Shown here: positions 57,133-64,000 of the stretch, one piece after another | How the letters are laid out: every line of letters begins with the position of its first letter | Numbering within the stretch: the stretch's first letter is position 1 | Assembly (NCBI GenBank): GCA_015075445.1 | Contig: JABTUJ010000019.1 | Span: 62,001 to 126,000, forward strand | Reading direction: 5' to 3' | DNA length: 64,000 nucleotides | Source of the DNA: Verrucomicrobiales bacterium | GTDB lineage: Bacteria > Verrucomicrobiota > Verrucomicrobiia > Limisphaerales > J093 | Notes under the pieces: model-generated | The model's database searches: none | What the model was told of the DNA's origin: nothing | The model's input: only the letters and a program-made list of their open reading frames with translations | Program-made: the position numbers and the translations under genes

Positions 57133-58344
57133 ATGAACCGCATCGGGCAAGGGATCAAGGGCAGGGAAGCTCAAAGTTCAAAGCTCAAAGTTCAAGGGAA
57201 GTTCCAGGGTCCCAAGGGCAGGGAAGCTCAAAGCTCAAAGCTCAAAGTTCAAGGGAAGTTCCAGGATTCCAGGGGCAGGGAAGCTCAAAGTTCAAAGCTC
57301 AAAGTTCAAGGGAAGTTTCAGGGTTCCAAGGGCAGGGAAGCTCAAAGTTCAAAGCTCAAGGCTCAAGGGAAGTTTCAGGATTCCAAGGGCACGGAAGCTC
57401 AAAGCTCAAAGCTCAAGGCTCAAGGGAAGATCCAGGGTTCCAAGGGCAGGGAAGCTCAAAGCTCAAAGCTCAAAGTTCAAGGGAAGTTCCAGGGTTCCAG
57501 CGAGCAAGTCGGACGCAACTGGGGCCGGCCTGCGAGGCGGGGTGGTGGAGCGTTCACCTTGATCGAGTTGCTGGTGGTGATGGCGATCATCGGCATCCTG
57601 GCCAGCATGATGTTGCCGAGCCTCAGCGGGGCCAAGGAACAGGCGCATCAGATCAACTGCGTCAGCAACCTCCGTCAACTGGGCGTGGGACTGCAGTTGT
57701 ATCGGGACGATCACGAATTCCGGTTCCCGCCCAAGACGGTGCTCGAAACGCATCCGACGTCGCCCAACACCTGGGTGTCGAAGGACCTCCAGTTTGGCCT
57801 GGGCGGTCGGGACCCGGTCTTTCCGCTGTCCACGTGGTCCGCCCTGGCGGCTTCCCGGCCGCTCAACGCCTACGTGGCGCCGTCGCCCGTGTACCGCTGC
57901 ATGCGGGATCGCGGACAACCCGCCCTGGGCATCGTGCCCTCGAACTACGAAGCCCTCGGCAGCAGCTACCACTACAACGCCGGCAGCCTCACCGTGCCCC
58001 AGGGCGGGGGCTTCCGACAGCGGCCGGTCGATGCCGCCGACGGGTTGGCAGGTCAGGCGGAGACCTGGGTGTCGGAACCGGTCCGCTACATCCTCATGCA
58101 TGAGCCGCCGGCCCGGCTGTATGCGCGGCCTTCGGACGGCACGATCTTCTGGTATCAATGGCACCGGTACGCGGGCCGGAACGAGTTCCAGGATCCCCGC
58201 ATCGCACCCGGAAAGTTCGTCTCGCCGATCCTGTTTGTGGACGGCCATGTCGCGGTCCACGACTTCAGCCGCGCGCTCCGGTTGGATCCTTACTACCCTT
58301 ATGAACCGACCAGGGACTGGGTCTGGTACGAAGCGATGCGCTGA
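57133..58344 (+). CDS. Prepilin-type N-terminal cleavage/methylation protein with repeat-expanded leader
   Basis: A 403-residue protein. The class III (type IV pilin/pseudopilin) signal GGAFTLIELLVVMAIIGILA sits near residue 140, whereas in relatives it is close to the N terminus. The extra leader consists of six in-frame copies of a 19-residue unit (EAQSSKLKVQGKFQ...). The globular part has CVSNLRQLGVGLQLYRDDH and the family ending FVDGHVAVHDF. I chose the ATG at 57133 because it lies just before the repeats; it could be later if the leader is not translated. Confidence 0.82.
   Translation: MNRIGQGIKGREAQSSKLKVQGKFQGPKGREAQSSKLKVQGKFQDSRGREAQSSKLKVQGKFQGSKGREAQSSKLKAQGKFQDSKGTEAQSSKLKAQGKIQGSKGREAQSSKLKVQGKFQGSSEQVGRNWGRPARRGGGAFTLIELLVVMAIIGILASMMLPSLSGAKEQAHQINCVSNLRQLGVGLQLYRDDHEFRFPPKTVLETHPTSPNTWVSKDLQFGLGGRDPVFPLSTWSALAASRPLNAYVAPSPVYRCMRDRGQPALGIVPSNYEALGSSYHYNAGSLTVPQGGGFRQRPVDAADGLAGQAETWVSEPVRYILMHEPPARLYARPSDGTIFWYQWHRYAGRNEFQDPRIAPGKFVSPILFVDGHVAVHDFSRALRLDPYYPYEPTRDWVWYEAMR
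57164..57505. repeat. Tandem array of a 57-base unit (6 copies) in the prepilin leader
   Basis: Units starting GGGAAGCTCAAAG begin at 57164, 57221, 57278, 57335, 57392 and 57449, an exact 57-base period (19 codons). The frame is kept through all six copies. Words shared with the array at 33373-33577 are AGCTCAAAGTTCAAG and its complement. Confidence 0.92.
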
Positions 58345-58355
58345 CGTCCGGGCGA

Positions 58356-58383
58356 ACTTGTGGTGCAGGCTTCCAGCCTGCGC
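58356..58383. repeat. Palindromic repeat A copy after the prepilin gene
   Basis: CTTGTGGTGCAGGC followed by TTCCAGCCTGCG, 12 bases after the prepilin stop. Confidence 0.72.
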
Positions 58384-58451
58384 CCCGGGGGAGCGAGGCT
58401 CCTGGCCACCGACCCGGGGCAGATCGTGCCGGGGATAGCTTCGGAATTGTC

Positions 58452-59099
58452 ATGACTCAGAACCCGCTCATTCGCCAGATCGACCTGCGCAGCGGCACCG
58501 CGTTTGCCCGCAGCCTCGTCGCTGCCCTGCAGTCTACGGTTGGCGGCGCCCAACTGCTGCCGGTGCTCCGCGCGGGCGTTCATGCCCATTGCCCCCAATG
58601 CCAGCTCCGGCTGTTCGGCGAAGATGTGCTGGCGCTGGCAGGAAGCGAGGCCCCGGATCCGCAGGTGAGCGCGAAGCTGCATCGGCTCGCCCAGGGGTTC
58701 TGTGGACGCCAGGGATGCGAGGCCTTGTTCTACGAGTTCCAGTTCGACCCGGTCGAGTCGGTGGATTGGGAGAAGGTGCTGGCGCAAGTCGAGGCGACCG
58801 GTGGTCCACTGGCGACGGACACCGCGGTGGCGGAGCAGGAGTTGGCCGAACGCAAGGCGGCGGCGAAGCGGCGCACGCGGTTGCGCGTCGCCGTCGGCGT
58901 GGCGCTCGTGGTGCTCCTGCTCGCGGTGCGGCATGTCCTGACCGGCGGCACGATCCCGTTCGTCCGCGAGGCCCAGCGTTTCACCGCGGACCCAGCCACC
59001 GTACCGAAGCTCGGCGAAACCAACCAGGTCATCGAGGGGACCGCGAAGGGGGCCACGGGTCGGGTGTTCCGCGCGGCACCCGAACCTGGACCGCGCTGA
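58452..59099 (+). CDS. Uncharacterised membrane protein with zinc-ribbon-like cysteines
   Basis: A 215-residue protein. A CPQC pair at about 47-50 and a CGRQGC pair at about 84-89 could bind a metal. A single membrane helix (LRVAVGVALVVLLLAVRHVL) lies around 143-162 after a basic RRTRLR stretch, leaving the N-terminal domain in the cytoplasm. No domain family is recognised. It lies between the prepilin gene and the helical-barrel gene. Confidence 0.7.
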   Translation: MTQNPLIRQIDLRSGTAFARSLVAALQSTVGGAQLLPVLRAGVHAHCPQCQLRLFGEDVLALAGSEAPDPQVSAKLHRLAQGFCGRQGCEALFYEFQFDPVESVDWEKVLAQVEATGGPLATDTAVAEQELAERKAAAKRRTRLRVAVGVALVVLLLAVRHVLTGGTIPFVREAQRFTADPATVPKLGETNQVIEGTAKGATGRVFRAAPEPGPR

Positions 59100-59187
59100 A
59101 CCCGGAGCGGTACCCCGGCAGAGACCACTGACCCGACGAGGACCTTCTCCGGACCCCCTGCACCACTGGATGGAACAAGCCGCTCTC

Positions 59188-59236
59188 CATGAACCTGTGG
59201 TGCGGGCGTCCCGCCTGCACTCCCGGGGTTCATGGC
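59188..59236. repeat. Palindromic repeat A, most complete copy
   Basis: The outer inverted pair CCATGAACC / GGTTCATGG encloses TGTGGTGCGGGC, GTCCCGCCTGCAC. This copy shows the full element and its boundaries. Confidence 0.82.
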
Positions 59237-59271
59237 CCCTGAGCGGGTCCGGCAGACACAGGACGCTTCTC

Positions 59272-60896
59272 ATGACCGTTTCACGATCGATTGACTGCCG
59301 CACGATTTGGCTGTGTGCGTGTCTCGGTCTGATCGGCCTCCTGCTCCTGCCCGGCCCCTTCGCCGCCGACCTTCCTTCCGTGCGTCCTGTGGTGCCGGTT
59401 GCCAGCCCGCCGCTGCCCGCTTCGGCCCTGGCCGCGCAGGACGCCATACCCTCGGCAGAAGCCGGCAACCGCTATCGCGAGGCGGTCCGTGCCTGCCTCG
59501 ACAACCTCCTCGCCCACGGCACGGATCGCTATGGCCCCGTCTCGACGCCCATGCTCATGAGCATCCTCGACGTCCGGGCCAACGAATCGCCCCGCGAACC
59601 GCTGTTGCTCGACGGCCTCGTCCGCGGCGAGGGACGTCCCGGACGCCGCAACCCGGCCGGCTGCGACCTATGGGACGACCAACCCCTCATCGGCGTCCTT
59701 CTGCGGTACAGCGAAGAGACGGGCGATCCCAGGTATCGCCAGGCGGCCGAGGCCTACATCCGCGCCTTCTTCGACCGGGCCCGGAAACCCAACGGCCTGC
59801 TCGCCTGGGGATCCCATCTCTTCTACAACGCGTACACCGACCAGATTGACGATGACCGGCACGGCAACCCGCACGAGATCCTCATCCATCTGGCGCACTG
59901 GGATGCCTTGTGGCGTGTCGACCCGGCGGTCACCCGTCAGGAGATCGAAGGCCTCTGGACCTGGCACATCGTCGACAAGCAAACCGGCCAGCACAATCGC
60001 CACGACGACGCCGCCCCCGGCTGCGACTTCGCCTAAAGCGGCCCCTCGCCCATGCCTTCGCCTTCCTCTCCACCAAGACCGACGACACCCTCTGGCTCGA
60101 CCGGGCCCGGTTGGTGATGAACTGGCATTGGATACACCGCCACCCGCTGACCGGCCTGACTCCCGATGCCCCCTCGACGGGTGACCGGTACGATGCCACC
60201 CATGGCTTCACCACCGTGGCCGGTCCCCATGCGCTGGCCCTGTTGCGATGCTACGAGCTCACCCAGGATCCCGGCTTCCGCGAGGTGGCAGTGGCCCACA
60301 TCAAGGCCTGGCTGCAGTACGCCTGGGACGAATCCGCTGGCTTGTTCCACGCCGCCCTGCAACTGGACGGCACGCCGGTGCCCGACCAGGCGAAGGGGGC
60401 CGGCTACGACGCCTGGATGCCGACCGGCCACGCCGACACCTGGCCCACAACCCTGTACAGCTACGAATTCCCGCTGGCCGCCGCCCAGGCCTGCCTGCGC
60501 GCCTACAAGTTGACCCGCGACCCGGCCTTGCTCGCCGGAGCTCACCGATGGGCCCGCCACATTCGCGCCAGCTTTCCACCCGTCGTGGGCCGGCGCTGGC
60601 GCGAAGAGATCTTCCAGGCCATGCCGGAAGCCCGCGACCGAGGCGGTGCCTACGCCGAAGGTTACGGCCGAGCCATCGATTTCTTCGTGCATCTGCACCA
60701 GGCCACGCGCGACCCGCGAGACCTGGCCACCGCCCGCCAACTGGCTGACGAAGCCCTCGTCAAGCTCGGTGAAAACGGCTGGCTGAAGGGCCACGCCGGC
60801 AAGCCGTACTACGAGGCCACCGACGGCGTCGGCACTCTCCTTGACGCCTTGCTGGAACTCGCCCACGCCGACGACCGTGCTTCCCTGACGAGTTGA
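59272..60896 (+). pseudogene. Secreted helical-barrel (alpha/alpha) carbohydrate-active-like protein, frameshifted
   Basis: The first part (signal SLDCRTIW-type leader, LGLIGLLLLPGPFAADL; then NRYREAVRACLDNLLAHG, LWDDQPLIGVLLRYSE, NPHEILIHLAHWDALW) runs to a TAA near 60036. The second part (AHAFAFLSTKTDDTLWLDRA, GFTTVAGPHALALLRCYELT, GYDAWMPTGHADTWPTTLYS, KPYYEATDGVG) is in another frame from about 60035 to 60896. The two parts are the continuous halves of one six-hairpin-type protein. Family members with this layout degrade glycans, but no family is assigned. Confidence 0.7.
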
Positions 60897-60993
60897 AGGT
60901 GGACGCTCCCGTCACACCCAGGCACACTCGCGGCCGAATCGAAATGCCCCGCTGCGCTGCCCCGCCAACCACGGCCCTGCCATCTCCACAACC

Positions 60994-63162
60994 ATGACCA
61001 CCCCGCTGGCCCTCACCCAACTCCTCGCCTGGACCACGCTGGCCGTCTCGACGCTCGCCGCCGGCCCCGACGTGCTCATCGCCGATTTCGAAGGCGAGAC
61101 CTATGGCGACTGGACCGTCACCGGCGAGGCCTTCGGACCCGGCCCCGCCCGCGGCACGCTCCCGGGTCAGATGCACGTGGACGGCTTCCAGGGCCGGGGC
61201 CTGGTGAACTCGTTCTACCGCGGCGACGCCACCACCGGCACGCTCACCTCGCCACCGTTCACCCTCCAACGGCAGTTCATCGCTTTCCTCATCGGGGGCG
61301 GCAAGGACGCGCAGCGCACCTGCCTGAACCTGCTGATCGACGGCCAGATCGTCCGCACCGCCACGGGCCCGAACGACCGGCCCGGCGGTTCCGAAACCCT
61401 GTCGCGCGAATCGTGGGACGTAAGCGAATTCGCCGGGAAGACCGCCGTGCTGCAGATCGTGGACCAGGCCACGGGCGGCTGGGGCCACATCAACGTCGAT
61501 CACATCGTCCAGACCGACCGCAAACCGCCCGGCCTGCTCACGAACGCCCGCCGCACCTTCACCATCGCGCATCGCTACCTCCACTTCCCCATCAAGAACG
61601 GCGCCCCCAAACGCGTCGTCACCACTTCCGTCGACGGCCGCGTCGTCGTGCGCAACGACATCGAACTGGCCCCCGCCGAGCCCGATTGGTGGGCATTCAT
61701 GGACGTCAGCGCCTGGCGCGGCCAGACGCTCACCCTCGAGGTCGACAAGCTGCCCGAGGACTCGACCGCCCTGAGTGCCATCGAACACAGCGACACCATC
61801 TAAGACGGGGAAGACCTCTATCGCGAACCCCTGCGCGGTCAGTTCCACTTCTCGCCCCGGCGCGGCTGGAACAACGACCCCAACGGCCTGGCCTTCTTCA
61901 ACGGGGAATATCACCTCTTCTTCCAGCACAACCCTTACGGCTGGGGCTGGGGCAACATGCACTGGGGCCACGCCGTAAGCCGCGACCTCGTCCACTGGCG
62001 CGAGTTGGGCGACGTCCTCCTCCCGGACGAGCTGGGCCCGATGTTCAGCGGCAGCGCCGTCGTGGACTGGCAGAACACCAGCGGCCTCGGTGAACCGGGT
62101 CAGCCTCCGCTCGTGCTCATCTACACGGCCGCCGGCAATCCCACCGTCCAGTGCATCGCTTCGAGCACGGACGGGCGCACCTTCACCAAGTACCCCGGCA
62201 ACCCCGTGCTCCGACAGATCACCGGTGGCAATCGCGATCCGAAGGTGATCTGGCACACCCCCACCCGGCGTTGGGTGATGGTCCTTTACGTCACTCTCCC
62301 TCAGGACAAACACACCGTGCACTTCTTCACGTCCCCCAACCTGCGGGACTGGACGCTGGCCAGCATCACCGAGGGCATCTCTGGCAGCAGCTACCTGTAC
62401 GAATGCCCGGACTTCTTCGAGCTGCCCGTCGATGGCAACGCCGCCCACTCGAAGTGGGTCTTGTCTGCTGCCAACAGCGAGTACGCCATCGGCACCTTCG
62501 ACGGCACCACCTTCCGACCCGAACACAGCCGGCTTCCCGGCCATCGCGGTCGCGGTTTCTACGCCGCCCAGACCTACAGCGACATCCCAGCGGCGGACGG
62601 GCGACGGATCCTCATCGGCTGGTTCCAGACCGAGACCCGCGGCATGCCCTTCAACCAGTCGATGACCGTTCCGCTGGAGCTCCGGCTCACCGCCACCGGC
62701 GAGGGACCCCGGCTCACCTTCACGCCGGTCCGGGAACTCGATGGCTTGCGGACGCGAACCCAGGTGTTCGCGTCGCAGGTGTTGGCTCCCGACGCTCCCA
62801 ACCCACTGGCCGGGGTGCAGGCCGAACTGGTGGAACTACGCGCCGAGTTCGAGCCGGGCGAGGCCCGCGAGATCATTTTCACCGTGCGCGGTGCGACCAT
62901 TGCCTACGACACGGCGAAGCAGGAGCTGGTGGTAAACCAGCATCGCGCTCCGGCTCCGCTCCGCGCCGGCCGTCAACGCCTCACGATCTACTGTGACCGG
63001 ACGGGACTCGAAGTGTTCGCCAGCGATGGGCTCACCTACGTGCCGATGCCGTTTCTCGCGCCTGCGGACGACCGGGCCTTACGCGTCGAGGCCCGCGGCG
63101 GCCCGGCTCGGCTCACCTCGTTGCAGGTCCACGAACTGCGCTCCGCGTGGTCCAACAACTGA
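60994..63162 (+). pseudogene. GH32-type exo-fructosidase (levanase/inulinase-like) with an in-frame TAA
   Basis: One frame runs from 60994 to 63162, interrupted only by TAA at 61801. The N-terminal 269 residues (signal SLALTQLLAW-type, then VLIADFEGETYGDWTVTGEAF) form a beta-sandwich. After the stop the frame continues EDLYREPLRGQFHFSPRRG, WNNDPNGLAFF (nucleophile Asp), GGNRDPKVIWH (RDP motif) and ECPDFFELP (acid/base Glu), and ends in the GH32 C-terminal sandwich. The enzyme would release fructose from fructans. I cannot tell whether the stop is a mutation or a base-calling error; the catalytic part has an internal ATG only at 61957, after the nucleophile motif. Confidence 0.82.
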
Positions 63163-63241
63163 GCCATGCGCTGAGCCCGGTGGGTCTGGTCCCACGACAA
63201 GCTGCCGCCGCCCTGGGCGGCTGAGTCCGGCGCGGTGGGTA

Positions 63242-63278
63242 ATGCTGTCCGGCAAACATGATGTTTGCCAAGCAGCAT
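63242..63278. promoter_or_regulatory. Palindrome upstream of the DUF234-type ATPase gene
   Basis: ATGCTG and CAGCAT form outer arms, and GGCAAACAT and ATGTTTGCC inner arms, around a central G at 63260. It lies 22 bases upstream of the ATG at 63301 and could be an operator or a hairpin; role inferred. Confidence 0.45.
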
Positions 63279-63300
63279 GTGGCCCTGGCAGGTTGGCGGC

Positions 63301-64000
63301 ATGGCACTGGCGTTCGCCAATCGGCAGCAGGAACTGCGTGAACTGGATGCGGCGGCGGCCCGCGGCGGATTGACGGTCCTGTACGGCCGGCGTCGCGTGG
63401 GTAAGACGCGTCTGATCCTGGAGTGGCTCAACTCGCGGCAAGGTCTGTACAGCCAGGCCATCGAGGGCGCCCCCAGTCTGCAACTCGATCAGCTCTGGAG
63501 CGATCTGCGCGGGCCGTTGCACTCCGAACTGACGCCCCGGTCCTGGGGCGAGTTGCTTGAGCTGCTGAATCTCCACGCGCGGGGGCGGGTGCTGTGCTTG
63601 GACGAGTTTCCCTACCTGGTGGCTTCGGATCCGTCCCTCCCAAGCCTCTTGCAGCGGTGGCTGGATCACCGCCGAGGGGGCGAGCTCACGTTGCTGCTTT
63701 GCGGGTCCAGCACGCGGATGATGAACGCCGTGTTCTTGAACCGCTCGGCGCCGCTGTTTGGCCGGGCCGGGAAGCTGTTACACATCCGGCCGATGAGCTA
63801 CGGGGCATTCTGCGCCGCGTGCGGCCAGGACGCGGCGGAGGCGGAGACTTTCGAGCGGTTCGCGCTGGTGGGCGGCGTGCCGCGCTATTGGGAATTCGTG
63901 AAGCCGGGCCAGTCCGTGGTGGACCTGGCCCAGGAGCTTTTCTTTGGCTTCGCCCCGTTCTTGGAGCAGGAACCGATGCGCATTCTCCGGGACGAAGGCA
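63301..64000 (+). CDS. DUF234-type AAA ATPase (3' end outside window)
   Basis: The first 233 residues of an archaeal/bacterial-type P-loop ATPase of the DUF234 family. The frame opens with ANRQQELRELDAAAARGG, Walker A is LYGRRRVGKTRLI (about residues 28-40), and Walker B is VLCLDEFPYLVAS. A sensor-like LLCGSSTRMM and the GGVPRYWE segment follow, typical of the family. No partner gene is visible. The function of this family is not established; many members have a C-terminal nuclease-like domain, which would lie outside this window. Confidence 0.88.
   Translation, partial: MALAFANRQQELRELDAAAARGGLTVLYGRRRVGKTRLILEWLNSRQGLYSQAIEGAPSLQLDQLWSDLRGPLHSELTPRSWGELLELLNLHARGRVLCLDEFPYLVASDPSLPSLLQRWLDHRRGGELTLLLCGSSTRMMNAVFLNRSAPLFGRAGKLLHIRPMSYGAFCAACGQDAAEAETFERFALVGGVPRYWEFVKPGQSVVDLAQELFFGFAPFLEQEPMRILRDEG

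Noticed and set aside
57164..57505. CRISPR array
   Set aside because: Perfect 57-base tandem, in frame with a protein; no unique spacers and no cas genes.
61801..61803. Selenocysteine recoding in the GH32 gene
   Set aside because: The codon is TAA, not TGA, and no matching insertion structure is seen.

Overview
The window looks like a contig from a high-GC member of the Verrucomicrobiota, probably the Pedosphaera/Limisphaerales branch. I infer this from the gene set, not from a marker-gene match. The clues are a prepilin-type protein of the FTLIELLVV / VDGHV type, several CRTAC1-like FG-GAP/ASPIC proteins, a long BAT-type aerotolerance operon, secreted GH127/GH20/GH32-type glycosidases, and many short palindromic and text-like tandem repeats. 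No tRNA, rRNA, CRISPR array or transposase gene was recognised.

Region 1 (1-7.6 kb): the 3' part of an AddB-like helicase/nuclease gene (+) converges on a minus-strand operon metF - small ORF - nuoA - nuoB - nuoC - nuoD, so only the peripheral part of Complex I is encoded here. A rhodanese lipoprotein and an Uma2-type nuclease follow. Region 2 (7.6-17.8 kb, minus): moxR, a two-gene nucleotidyltransferase-like cassette, DUF58, DUF4381, batA, a batB-TPR fusion, a Gln-rich TPR protein, batD and a batE-like gene, mostly overlapping or within a few bases. Region 3 (17.9-25.1 kb, minus): the conserved translation/RNA operon nusA-infB-rbfA-nrnA-truB-ribF, with no rimP in front of nusA.

Region 4 (25.6-33.2 kb, plus): a secreted GH127 + GH5-like + concanavalin-like multidomain enzyme, a GH20-type protein, a fragment of an MBL-fold hydrolase and a TatD hydrolase. 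Region 5 (33.7-46.2 kb): tcdA and pyrF (minus), then RidA-like, HzsA-like cytochrome, CRTAC1-like, multiheme cytochrome, YVTN/di-heme peroxidase-like, propeller-sensor and two periplasmic-binding-protein genes (plus). From about 34.45 kb every gene here is broken by dense small indels, and poly-C runs sit in tcdA. The encoded residues stay conserved when read across frames, so I favour a poor-quality assembly patch over real gene decay. The content suggests an extracytoplasmic redox/sensing cluster.

Region 6 (47.3-64 kb): a DUF5060/DUF4038-type glycosidase, a nitrilase-family amidohydrolase, a TPR/FG-GAP lipoprotein, a chain of DUF4258/DUF2283 toxin-antitoxin-like genes (minus) with 4-base overlaps, a second CRTAC1-like lipoprotein, a prepilin-like protein whose leader carries six in-frame 57-bp repeats, an unknown membrane protein, a frameshifted helical-barrel secreted protein, a GH32 protein with one in-frame TAA, and the start of a DUF234-type ATPase. 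Besides housekeeping, the window serves secreted polysaccharide breakdown and periplasmic redox/sensing. It is unusually rich in palindromic elements, some of which lie in frame inside proteins.
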